Source: CAYPHY01 sp964410625 (lineage in GTDB: Bacteria > Chloroflexota > Anaerolineae > Promineifilales > Promineifilaceae). Taken from it: a stretch of 36,549 nucleotides of DNA. The notes beneath the pieces were generated by a model, which saw only the letters and a list, made by a program, of their open reading frames with translations, had not been told where the DNA came from and did not search any database. Location: positions 1-36,549 of the forward strand of contig CAYPHY010000051.1 in NCBI GenBank assembly GCA_964410625.1. The letters are read 5' to 3'. Shown one piece after another: positions 16,700 through 24,749 of this stretch; the stretch's first letter is position 1, and the number at the start of each line of letters is the position of its first letter. The position numbers were made by a program, and so were the translations under genes.

Positions 16700-17519
16700 A
16701 TGACTCTTCCACATCAGCATCGGTCAATAGGTAGCCATCTGCTGAATAGCCCAGCGAGTTGGATATCGCATCAGCAACGCGTTTCATCAAGTCGCCGAGT
16801 TCTGCTAATCGCTGTGGGGTCATGCGGCTTGTCGGCCCAGAAACGCTAATACTTCCCAAAATACCCCCCAACGAATCTCGAATGGGTACAGCTACACAGC
16901 GCAGCCCAATCTCATGCTCTTCGTTATCAATGGAAATGCCGCTCGCTCGAATTTGTTGCAACTCCTTCAAAAGCTGCAAGCGATCAACAATCGTGTTGGG
17001 GGTGGATGGCTTTAGCCCGCGCCGGATATAGGCTTCCACTTCACTCTCGCGCATATAGGCCAGGAGCATTTTTCCAGCACCTGTGCAATTAAGTTCTAAG
17101 CGTGAGCCGATAGAAGCGGAATAGCGCAAGTTAGCTTGTGATTCGGCACGGTCCACAATCACACCTTCAAGGCCATCAGCAATCACCAGATTGACGGTCT
17201 CGCCAACTTCATTGGCAAGCTGGTGAATGAGATCACTGGCTGCGGCCCGCAGTGTGGAAACAATATCCAGCCGACGACTGATTTCCAACACCTTCATTCC
17301 CAGCCTGTACTTGCGATTACTTGCATCCTTCTGCACGTAACCGCGGTAAATAAGCGTGGTCAGAAGGCGATGTGTGGTGCTGGGATGTAACCCAACCAGT
17401 TCACTTAATTCGGAGAGTCCCAATTCAACAGAGTCACCCGCTAAAGCCTCCAGGAGAGCCAATGCACGATCCACTGCTTGAACAATGCCCTTATTGTCTA
17501 CTTCGTGTCGTTTAATCAT
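16698..17519 (-). CDS. IclR-family transcriptional regulator
   Basis: This 273-residue regulator has the standard IclR layout: an N-terminal winged helix-turn-helix (about 12-75, with L-S-E-L-S-E-L-V-G-L-H-P-S-T-T-H-R-L-L) and a GAF-like effector domain (about 80-265, with E-E-H-E-I-G-L-R-C-V-A-V-P-I-R). Family members sense small carbon compounds or amino acids and repress or activate a neighbouring catabolic operon. It is divergent from the M42 peptidase and transporter genes and most likely controls them and itself. The gene and its upstream region are more AT-rich than the surroundings and carry no CGGCCG hexamer from about 16450 to 18035, hinting at later acquisition. The effector is unknown. 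Confidence 0.92.
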   Translation of the reverse strand: MIKRHEVDNKGIVQAVDRALALLEALAGDSVELGLSELSELVGLHPSTTHRLLTTLIYRGYVQKDASNRKYRLGMKVLEISRRLDIVSTLRAAASDLIHQLANEVGETVNLVIADGLEGVIVDRAESQANLRYSASIGSRLELNCTGAGKMLLAYMRESEVEAYIRRGLKPSTPNTIVDRLQLLKELQQIRASGISIDNEEHEIGLRCVAVPIRDSLGGILGSISVSGPTSRMTPQRLAELGDLMKRVADAISNSLGYSADGYLLTDADVEES

Positions 17520-17864
17520 TCAATGCCTGCTTATAGATGAGGAGTATCCTCAAATGTAATCCGATCTCCTGCTAATTACAATCAATAATTAATAGAAATA
17601 TCTAATGAATTATCACCATAAGAAATGACATTTCGTATTATAGAATAAACCCTTGACACAAGCTAGTTGAAAGGTTATATTATTTGTTGCACGATGTGGA
17701 GTCCATTACCGCCTAGTGAAATTGCAACGGCTTAGGAAGCATATCGGTATGGGTCACGCGTTTTGGTTTTAGTCATATCAGGCAGTGGCGTCATGGCGAC
17801 ACTCTGTGCAGGCAAATGATTAGATTGCAAGAGGAAAGCAAGTCGTACCTTTTAAGGCAAAAGC
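17520..17864. promoter_or_regulatory. divergent regulatory region between iclR and the peptide-utilisation genes
   Basis: This AT-rich 345-base gap contains a near-consensus promoter (17653-17681) and three palindromes. TGAGGA-GTA-TCCTCA (17538-17552) lies 18 bases before the iclR start. An imperfect one, ATAATTAATAGA against TCTAATGAATTAT, spans 17585-17613. GAAATG-A-CATTTC (17622-17634) lies 18 bases upstream of the -35 box. The last has GAAAT arms like those in some IclR operators. Operator function is inferred from position. Confidence 0.6.
17653..17681 (+). promoter_or_regulatory. sigma70-type promoter for the M42-ABC operon
   Basis: TTGACA at 17653-17658 and TATATT at 17676-17681 are separated by exactly 17 bases. 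This is the best promoter match seen in the window. It leaves a leader of about 175 bases before the M42 peptidase start. Confidence 0.75.
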
Positions 17865-18950
17865 ATGACAGACAACAACAGTCTGAAAGACGCATTGTTC
17901 GAATTAACGAAGGAACTGTGCCGTATTCCTGGCGCACCTGGGTTTGAGCATCAGGTTGTGGCCTGGTTGGTCGAACAGTATCGGCCATTGCTGGATACGC
18001 TAGAAGTAGACCAAATGGGCAATCTTTATGGGGTCTTGCGCGGCCGCCAGCCAGGGCCGGATGTGCTGATCTCCGCCCATTCCGACGAAATTGGCGCTGT
18101 GGTGCGGGCCATTGAACCGGGGGGATTCTTGCGCTTCAACAAGCTTGGTGGAATGGTGGATGCGTTGTTGGTCGGCCGAAAGGTGATGGTCGGTGGTCAT
18201 TTTGGTGTTGTCGGCGTCAAGGCCGGACATGCGCAAAGCGAGGCCGAACGCTCTAGCATCCCTGATTACACAAAGCTATACATTGACGTGGGGGCGGCCA
18301 GTGCCGAAGAGCTACAACAGATGGGTATTCGCATCGGCGATCCCATTACCTATGTCAGCGAGGTGCAACGTTTCACCAATCCAGACCTCATCTGTGGCAA
18401 AGCATTGGACAATCGCTTGAGTTGTCTCGTCCTTTTATTCTTGTTACAGCGTGTGCAAGCGCGAGAATTTGATGGCAACTTACACATTGTAGTCACCGTA
18501 CAAGAGGAGATTGGATTACGAGGAGCACGCGTGGCTGCCTTTCGCCTCAATCCAACCTATGCCATTGTGGTAGATACCATCCCTTGTGGGGATACCCCCG
18601 ACATGGCTGGGGACAGCACGTTACCGATTGGCATTGGCCGTGGTCCGGTCTTTCGACTGGTCAGCCGGGGTGATGTAGTGAACCTGGGGATGAAGCAGGC
18701 GTTGATTAAAGCGGCCGAGACTAGCGGCATTCCTTACCAGTTAGCCGTCCACGACCGTTCAACTACCGACGCCAGCGCCATCCATTTGGAACAGGGTGGT
18801 ATTCCCAGTGGTATCATCACCATTCCCCGTCGCTATTCCCACTCACCCATCGAAATGGCTAATTTGAATGATGTGGTCGCCACCTTGCGACTGCTAGAAG
18901 TAATCGTGCAAGACACAGTAGGAATCGCTGATTTGCTAGAGTTTATTTAG
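17865..18950 (+). CDS. M42-family metallo-aminopeptidase
   Basis: This 361-residue protein is a cytoplasmic M42 (TET/glutamyl aminopeptidase, formerly 'endoglucanase') enzyme that removes N-terminal residues from short peptides. All dinuclear metal-site residues are visible: H72 in A-H-S-D-E-I-G, D182 in K-A-L-D-N-R, the general base and ligand pair E214-E215 in Q-E-E-I-G-L-R-G, D237 in V-V-D-T, and H326 in Y-S-H-S-P-I-E. The length is normal; relatives form dodecameric shells. It is the first gene after the divergent promoter and precedes an oligopeptide-type transporter, supporting a role in degrading imported peptides. AAGG lies about nine bases before the ATG. Confidence 0.92.
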   Translation: MTDNNSLKDALFELTKELCRIPGAPGFEHQVVAWLVEQYRPLLDTLEVDQMGNLYGVLRGRQPGPDVLISAHSDEIGAVVRAIEPGGFLRFNKLGGMVDALLVGRKVMVGGHFGVVGVKAGHAQSEAERSSIPDYTKLYIDVGAASAEELQQMGIRIGDPITYVSEVQRFTNPDLICGKALDNRLSCLVLLFLLQRVQAREFDGNLHIVVTVQEEIGLRGARVAAFRLNPTYAIVVDTIPCGDTPDMAGDSTLPIGIGRGPVFRLVSRGDVVNLGMKQALIKAAETSGIPYQLAVHDRSTTDASAIHLEQGGIPSGIITIPRRYSHSPIEMANLNDVVATLRLLEVIVQDTVGIADLLEFI

Positions 18951-19052
18951 GCCGCTGAGGGTAGGAAAGTAGTGGCCTAAGGCTTGAGTTGTCAACCGTT
19001 CGTTGTCTAGGAGACCACGAGCAACCCTATATATCTCGGAGGATAAGGAATT

Positions 19053-20729
19053 ATGCACTGGAGAATTGCGCGACTATTGACTGTGTTGTTTTGCTCCATC
19101 GTGATGTTGGCGTGTAGCGGCACACCAGCGGCGGTGGAGGTAACTCGCGTCGTTACAGAAACGATTGTCGAGACGCGGATCACAGAAGGGACGGCCCAGG
19201 TCATCGAAGTAGAGGTGACGAGAATTGTTGAAGGAGCGGCCGAAGAACCGGCTGCGGCCGAAAGCGAAGACACAGAAGCCTCTGCGGAAGCCAATACGCT
19301 GACCTTTGCCGACGGCAACGAACCAATTGGGCTTTTCCCACCCACAGCCACTTCACCACCCGGAACGATCCAATATCTACTCTATGACACTTTCGTCGGG
19401 CATGATGAAAATATGAACCCCGACCCATCACGAGGGCTGACAACAGGATGGGAAGTAGCCGACGACCAGGTAACCTGGACATTTCATTTGCGCGAAGGAG
19501 TAACATTCCACGACGGAACCCCCTTTGACGCCGAAGCAGTCAAATATAACATCGAAGTTATTTTGGACCCCGATACCGGCGCTTCTCGTCGTTCTAACTT
19601 CACAGTCATTAGTGAAGTGAACGTTGTTGATCCATTGACGGTTGAACTTGTGACGGATGGCCCATTCCCTTATTTACCCAACCTGTTGACCGAACGTTCA
19701 GCGATGATTTCCAGCCCGACTGCCCTGCAAGAACTGGGCGTGGAAAACATTGCTCGCAACCCGGTTGGAACCGGGCCGTATAAATTTGTGGAGTGGTTGC
19801 CCAATGAGCGAATCGTCTTTGAAGTCAATGAAGATTATTGGGGCGACCGTCCCACCATTGATCAGGTCATTTTCCGCCAGGTGCCGGAAGATGCCGCCCG
19901 TACGGCCATGCTGCACACCGGCGAAATTGATATTGCATTGAATCTGCCACCGGCCGATCTCAATTCGCTCGCAGCCAACCCGGAAGTAGAGGTCGTTCAA
20001 TCCGACTCCTTGACGATTGTCCACTCGGAGATGAAGCAAACACAACCCCCTTTTAGCATCCCCGAGGTCCGTCTGGCAATGAATCTGGCTGTTGATAAAC
20101 AGGCGATCATCGAAACGATCATGAACGGTGCTGGCAGCGAACCACTATCGCCAGCCTTGCCCAGCACACAAGGTTATGTTGCGCTTGAGCCTTTCCCCTA
20201 CGATCCAGAGCGTGCTAAGGAACTGTTGGCCGAGGCAGGCTATCCTGACGGCTTTGATGGTGTGCTCTGGTTCATCCCTGGTCGCTGGGGTGGCGATACA
20301 CAGGTGGCCCAGGCACTACAAGCTTATTGGCGTGCCATTGGCGTAAACATGGAAATTCTGCAAACTGATCAGGCCGGTAACGACGAGATCGTTTTGACCG
20401 ACCCTGATGAGGTACCGGGCTATACCAGCCTGCAACTGCGAACAAGCAATTACATGAATTTCCACCTCTATCGCCTGTTCCACAGCACCTCTACGAATGC
20501 GGGCTATAACAACCCGGAAGTGGATCGACTGCTTGATGAGGCTCGTGCCGAGTTTGATCTTGACCGACAAAATGAGCTCCACGCCCAGGTACAGGAGCTA
20601 ATCTGGAACGATGCGCCCTTTATTGAGCTTTTTGTGCGCCAGAACCTGACCGGCGTTCGCGAAGGGATCAGCGGTTTCGAAATATACCCCATTGGAGATT
20701 TACTCTTGACTAATACCGTCAAGCAGTAA
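19053..20729 (+). CDS. ABC transporter substrate-binding lipoprotein (peptide/nickel type, SBP_bac_5)
   Basis: This 558-residue protein binds substrate outside the cell for an ABC importer. The lipobox is M-L-A-C with lipidated Cys21. A Val/Thr/Glu-rich tether (about 27-80) of the kind common in Chloroflexota binding proteins follows, then a family 5 domain with the signature region W-T-F-H-L-R-E-G-V-T-F-H-D-G-T-P-F and V-K-Y-N-I-E. Family 5 proteins bind di- and oligopeptides, nickel, or glutathione; which applies here cannot be read from sequence. GGAGG and AAGGA stand 10-20 bases before the ATG. Two permease genes follow after a strong hairpin. Confidence 0.93.
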   Translation: MHWRIARLLTVLFCSIVMLACSGTPAAVEVTRVVTETIVETRITEGTAQVIEVEVTRIVEGAAEEPAAAESEDTEASAEANTLTFADGNEPIGLFPPTATSPPGTIQYLLYDTFVGHDENMNPDPSRGLTTGWEVADDQVTWTFHLREGVTFHDGTPFDAEAVKYNIEVILDPDTGASRRSNFTVISEVNVVDPLTVELVTDGPFPYLPNLLTERSAMISSPTALQELGVENIARNPVGTGPYKFVEWLPNERIVFEVNEDYWGDRPTIDQVIFRQVPEDAARTAMLHTGEIDIALNLPPADLNSLAANPEVEVVQSDSLTIVHSEMKQTQPPFSIPEVRLAMNLAVDKQAIIETIMNGAGSEPLSPALPSTQGYVALEPFPYDPERAKELLAEAGYPDGFDGVLWFIPGRWGGDTQVAQALQAYWRAIGVNMEILQTDQAGNDEIVLTDPDEVPGYTSLQLRTSNYMNFHLYRLFHSTSTNAGYNNPEVDRLLDEARAEFDLDRQNELHAQVQELIWNDAPFIELFVRQNLTGVREGISGFEIYPIGDLLLTNTVKQ

Positions 20730-20735
20730 ATCGCC

Positions 20736-20775
20736 GCCGAAGCGGGCAAGGGCGGCCGTCCTTGCCCGCTTCGGC
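20736..20775 (+). promoter_or_regulatory. strong intercistronic hairpin between binding-protein and permease genes
   Basis: GCCGAAGCGGGCAAGG pairs perfectly (16 bp) with its complement around an eight-base loop that contains CGGCCG. There is no T run after it. Such hairpins often protect the binding-protein mRNA so that it is made in excess over the permeases. Partial termination is the alternative. Confidence 0.7.
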
Positions 20776-20808
20776 TATATCAGCCATATGTAGGGACTCC
20801 GCTAAAGC

Positions 20809-21729
20809 ATGATTCGTTACATCAGCTACCGAATATTGCAACTAATTCCTGTCTTGCTGCTATTGTCTATGGTCGTTTTCGGCATGTTGCATGTTGCCAA
20901 AGGGGATCCGGCGCGGCTCATTGCCGGTGAAAGCGCATCGGCCGAAGACATCGCCCTCATCCGCGCTAAGTTCGGCCTTGATCAACCAATCCACATACAA
21001 TATGGGGTCTGGCTTGGTCACGCGCTAAGTGGCGATCTCGGCAGTTCCATTGTGACACGGCGGCCCGTCGTTGATGAAATTCGCGACCGTATTATTCCGA
21101 CACTGGAACTGGCCATCGCTTCCATGTTTTTTGCAACGACCATTGGCCTCATTGTCGGCATCATCTCCGCTACCAAACAGTATACGCTCACTGACCATGT
21201 GGTCATGGTGCTGTCCCTGGCCGGCATCTCCACGCCAATCTTCTGGCTGGGCCTGATGCTCATTTACATCTTTGGCGTCTGGCTGCGCTGGCTGCCGACG
21301 GGCGGAGCCGGGTCATTGGAGACACTCATACTCCCCTCTGTGGCGCTAGGGGCTGCCTCGGCCGCCATTGTGGCCCGCATGACTCGCTCCAGTTTGCTGG
21401 AAGTATTGCGCCAGGATTATATGTTGACCGCCCGCTCCAAGGGATTATCTGAACGCACGATCCTGCTGCGTCACGGTCTAAAAAATGCGCTGATCCCGGT
21501 GATGACCATTGTTGGCCTACAATTTGGCTATCTAGTCGGTGGAGCCGTGGTGACCGAGACGATTTTCTCGCGGCCAGGCTTGGGGCGAATGTTGGTCAAC
21601 GCGATCACAACCCGCGATTTCCCCATTGTCCAGGGAACGATTATGGCCCTGGCGGTTTCCTTTGTCGTTGTGAACCTGTTGGTGGACATCTGCTATGTTT
21701 ATCTGGATCCACGTATTCGCTTCGACTAA
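20809..21729 (+). CDS. ABC transporter permease, DppB/OppB type
   Basis: This 306-residue membrane protein has the expected N-terminal helix (about 9-29), an R-L-I-A-G-E-type extracytoplasmic loop and about five further helices. The cytoplasmic EAA loop is seen in A-R-S-K-G-L-S-E-R-T-I-L-L-R-H-G-L-K-N-A-L-I-P, the contact point for an ATPase subunit. It forms the membrane channel with the next gene product, whose ATG overlaps this stop by one base (TAATG). No ATPase gene follows in the window. The Shine-Dalgarno sequence is weak (AGGGA far upstream), which together with the preceding hairpin suggests lower expression than the binding protein. Confidence 0.93.
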   Translation: MIRYISYRILQLIPVLLLLSMVVFGMLHVAKGDPARLIAGESASAEDIALIRAKFGLDQPIHIQYGVWLGHALSGDLGSSIVTRRPVVDEIRDRIIPTLELAIASMFFATTIGLIVGIISATKQYTLTDHVVMVLSLAGISTPIFWLGLMLIYIFGVWLRWLPTGGAGSLETLILPSVALGAASAAIVARMTRSSLLEVLRQDYMLTARSKGLSERTILLRHGLKNALIPVMTIVGLQFGYLVGGAVVTETIFSRPGLGRMLVNAITTRDFPIVQGTIMALAVSFVVVNLLVDICYVYLDPRIRFD

Positions 21730-22658
21730 TGGTAAAGAAGAATAAAGAATTGACGGCTTTGACAGCAGAGACAGCAGAAGTGACTAAGCTTCCGGTAACG
21801 GTGCCTGCTCAAAAGGTAGACACCTATTTGCAGTTGGTAGTCCGGCAATTTATACGTAACCGGGCGGCCGTTGTCGGCATGTTCATCATTACGCTCTTTA
21901 CTATCATGGCGATCTTTGGGCCAAGCATTGCGCCCTATGACACAGCAGCGATTGACCTCGGCGCACGCCTGCAAGGCCCTTCGGCGGAGCATTGGTTAGG
22001 GACCGATGAGTTGGGCCGTGATATGGCATCAAGAATCATTATTGGTTCGCGAATCACATTGCTGATTACCACCTTCGCCGTTACCCTGGCGCTGATCATT
22101 GGCGCCTTATTGGGGATTCTTGCCGGATATTACGGCCGTCTGACCGACTCCGTCATTTCCCGCTTCATCGATCTGCTGATGACCTTGCCCGGCTTTCTGC
22201 TGGCGGTTGCCATTATCGCCATTTTAGGCGTTGGGACGCTGAACGTTATCCTGGCCGTTGGTATCTACTCCATTCCTACCTTCGCCCGCATAGCCCGTGG
22301 CTCAACCTTGGCAGTCAAGAACGAAGTATATGTGCTGGCGGCCATTAACCTGGGTGCGACGCAGACGCGGATTATGCTGCACCATATTGGCCCCAATATC
22401 CTTGCGCCGCTAATCGTCCAGACAACGTTACGCCTGGCAACCGCGATTCTTACCGCCTCTAGCCTGAGTTTCCTCGGCCTGGGGCCACAGCCACCAACAC
22501 CAGAGTGGGGAGCGATGTTGGCCGCCGGCCGCAACTTCATCACCACGGCTCCGTCCCTGGTGCTTTATCCCGGTCTGGCTATTTTTCTGGTTGCCCTCAG
22601 CTTTAACCTGATCGGCGATGGCTTGCGCGATGCATTAGACCCTCGCTCTAAACGCTAG
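21729..22658 (+). CDS. ABC transporter permease, DppC/OppC type
   Basis: This 309-residue protein is the second permease of the peptide-type importer. It has the N-terminal cytoplasmic extension and OppC_N-type first helix (about 43-65), G-T-D-E-L-G-R-D near residue 94, which is a family hallmark, and the EAA loop I-N-L-G-A-T-Q-T-R-I-M-L-H-H-I-G-P-N-I-L. Its ATG shares a base with the stop of the DppB-type gene, so translation is coupled. A hairpin follows at 22674-22715. The pair must borrow ATPases encoded elsewhere. Confidence 0.93.
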   Translation: MVKKNKELTALTAETAEVTKLPVTVPAQKVDTYLQLVVRQFIRNRAAVVGMFIITLFTIMAIFGPSIAPYDTAAIDLGARLQGPSAEHWLGTDELGRDMASRIIIGSRITLLITTFAVTLALIIGALLGILAGYYGRLTDSVISRFIDLLMTLPGFLLAVAIIAILGVGTLNVILAVGIYSIPTFARIARGSTLAVKNEVYVLAAINLGATQTRIMLHHIGPNILAPLIVQTTLRLATAILTASSLSFLGLGPQPPTPEWGAMLAAGRNFITTAPSLVLYPGLAIFLVALSFNLIGDGLRDALDPRSKR

Positions 22659-22673
22659 ATCACGCTGCATTAA

Positions 22674-22715
22674 AAACCTCCGCGGTCTAAAACCACAACA
22701 AGACCGCCGAGGTTT
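22674..22715 (+). terminator. hairpin after the permease genes
   Basis: AAACCTCCGCGGTCT pairs with AGACCGCCGAGGTTT (one mismatch) around a 12-base loop. A-rich sequence precedes and TTTATT follows, so it could work as a weak or bidirectional terminator. Genes downstream on the same strand may still be reached by read-through. Confidence 0.5.
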
Positions 22716-22744
22716 ATTGCAAACTACTTAATAGGAGAATCTAT

Positions 22745-23758
22745 ATGACAGACCCCACCCTTAATGCACCACCCGTCTATCGAGAGAACATCGTCATTGA
22801 CGGGTTGCTTTCCGCACCCGCTTCCATTGGCTCCGTGCGCACATTTCTAAAGGCTGGGATTACGGCCGGAAATTGGACGGTGAGCGTTAAATTCGATGAG
22901 ACCGTCACTGCACTGAACAAGATCATTCAGCATTACTGGCTTTTGGAGCAATTTCCCGAAGAGACAATCCTGGTCAAAAAAAGCACTGATATTGAACATG
23001 CCAAACAGGCCGGTAAGTTGGGTATTATCCTGGGCTTTCAGGGAGCTGGTGCTATCGGCCGCAACATCCAGTTGCTTCGCATCTTCTATGAACTAGGGAT
23101 ACGCATTATCGCCCTCACCTATAATGAGGGCAACGCCTACGGCTCCGGCTGCACCGAACCGGCTAACGGCGGCCTGACTACGCTGGGGATTCAGGCGGTG
23201 CAGGAGATGAACCGGTTGGGGATTGTCCAGGATATGACCCACCTGGGCGAGCGAACCAGCCTGGATGCCATTGAAGTTTCCACCGACCCCGTCGTCTTTA
23301 CTCACTCTAACCCCCGTGCACTACAGGAGAATCCACGAAATATCACGGACGAACAAATCAAGTTATGTGCCGCGAAGGGAGGGGTGATTGGGCTGGCGAC
23401 ATTCTCAGCCTTTGTGGGGGAAACGGCCGGCGGCCGAAACCCCAACTTAGACGACTACCTACGACAAATGGACTATGTGCTTGATATCGTTGGGCCGGAT
23501 CATGTAGCCGTTGGAACCGACATTTTAATTGATCCGACAGATGGTGTGTGGTGGCGGGCTGTCACCGGGCGGCTCTACCCCGATGTGAGCCAGGGGATGA
23601 CGTTTGAAACCCACAATATCGATGGGTTCATGCACCACGAAGAGTATCCCAGCGTGGCCCAGGCTATGATTGATCGGGGGTACGACGACGAAACGGTCCG
23701 CAAAATCATTGGCGGTAACTTCATGCGCGTCTTTAAGCAGGTATGGGATCGAGCATAA
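22745..23758 (+). CDS. M19 (membrane dipeptidase) family protein with altered metal site
   Basis: This 337-residue protein aligns with renal dipeptidase-type enzymes, which hydrolyse dipeptides, including those with a C-terminal D-residue. Preserved are H166 in D-M-T-H-L-G, H187 in F-T-H-S-N-P-R-A-L, and D259 in V-G-T-D. However, the N-terminal H-x-D pair is missing: the corresponding strand reads I-V-I-D-G-L-L-S-A, and the bridging glutamate is Q99 in L-G-F-Q-G-A. A normal binuclear zinc site therefore looks impossible. It could be a divergent subfamily with one metal or a non-hydrolytic role. AGGAGA precedes the ATG at good spacing. There is no signal peptide. Its place among peptidases supports a peptide-related job. 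Confidence 0.85.
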   Translation: MTDPTLNAPPVYRENIVIDGLLSAPASIGSVRTFLKAGITAGNWTVSVKFDETVTALNKIIQHYWLLEQFPEETILVKKSTDIEHAKQAGKLGIILGFQGAGAIGRNIQLLRIFYELGIRIIALTYNEGNAYGSGCTEPANGGLTTLGIQAVQEMNRLGIVQDMTHLGERTSLDAIEVSTDPVVFTHSNPRALQENPRNITDEQIKLCAAKGGVIGLATFSAFVGETAGGRNPNLDDYLRQMDYVLDIVGPDHVAVGTDILIDPTDGVWWRAVTGRLYPDVSQGMTFETHNIDGFMHHEEYPSVAQAMIDRGYDDETVRKIIGGNFMRVFKQVWDRA

Positions 23759-23818
23759 ATAACAAATAGGGGGCAATGGTCAGGCGGCCGCCTATTACCA
23801 TTCAAGGAGTCTGAACTG

Positions 23819-24739
23819 ATGAGTGCAACAGGGCCAAAACTGGTCTATTTTAACGGCGAGATTGTTCCTTATGCCGAGGCTGACATCCACGTTATGTCAC
23901 CGGCGGTCAAATATGGCGCGGCCGTCTATGAAGGCATCTGTGCCTATTGGAACGAAGCAGAAGAGCAACTCTATGTCTTTCGCCTGGCGGAACATACCCG
24001 GCGCTTACAAAACTCGATCAAGGCCATGCGCATGGATCGGAGTTTTACCGACGACGAATTAAGTGGTGCGGTCTTGCAAGCAATACGCGCCAATGAGTTT
24101 CGCCAGGATCTACACATCCGGCAGACGGTCTTTGTCTCCGGCAATGGTGGTATTAATGCCACCGGCCCTGTAGGGATGGCGGTGGTGGCCTCCCCTCGCA
24201 AACGACCGGCAACCGCGAAAGCACTGCAACTAGGCGTTAGCTCCTGGGCCAGAATCCCCGACAACGCCATGCCGCCGCGCATCAAATGTGTTGCGAATTA
24301 TCACAACGGCCGTCTGGCACAACTTCAGGCCGACCTGGATGGCTATGACGTGCCGCTTTTGCTAGATGGCGCGGGAAAAGTTACGGAAGCGCCAACTGCC
24401 ACTTTCTTCCTCGTTCGGAATGGAACGGTCATCACCTGTCCGATCACGTCTAGCATTCTGGAAAGCGTTACCCGCGAAACAGTGATCCAGCTGTTTCGTG
24501 ACCTACATGGCATTGAAGTTGTTGAACGAGAGATCAACCGTTCCGAACTGGCTGTGGCCGATGAAGCCTTTCTCTGTGGCAGCAGTGCCGAGATCACGGC
24601 CGTTGCTTCCATTGATCGCTACCCCCTTGGTGATGGCGAGATAGGCCCACTGACCCGTCTCATTCGAGAGAGTTATTTCAACGTTGTGCGCGGTGGGGAT
24701 ACGGCTTATTCCCAGTGGAGGACGGCCGTTTATAACTAA
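23819..24739 (+). CDS. class IV aminotransferase, branched-chain amino acid type
   Basis: This 306-residue protein is a fold-type IV PLP enzyme of the IlvE/D-amino acid transaminase/ADC lyase group. The start Y-F-N-G-E-I-V-P-Y and S-P-A-V-K-Y-G-A-A-V-Y-E-G-I are typical of IlvE; the PLP lysine lies in R-I-K-C-V-A-N-Y-H-N-G-R (about residue 159) and the pyridine-binding glutamate in V-T-E-A-P-T-A-T-F-F. IlvE usually has N-Y-L-N-S at the lysine region, so substrate preference may differ. AAGGAG stands nine bases before the ATG. Its position between peptidases suggests that it deaminates amino acids released from imported peptides, rather than serving biosynthesis alone. Confidence 0.88.
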   Translation: MSATGPKLVYFNGEIVPYAEADIHVMSPAVKYGAAVYEGICAYWNEAEEQLYVFRLAEHTRRLQNSIKAMRMDRSFTDDELSGAVLQAIRANEFRQDLHIRQTVFVSGNGGINATGPVGMAVVASPRKRPATAKALQLGVSSWARIPDNAMPPRIKCVANYHNGRLAQLQADLDGYDVPLLLDGAGKVTEAPTATFFLVRNGTVITCPITSSILESVTRETVIQLFRDLHGIEVVEREINRSELAVADEAFLCGSSAEITAVASIDRYPLGDGEIGPLTRLIRESYFNVVRGGDTAYSQWRTAVYN

Positions 24740-24749
24740 GAGTGAAAAA

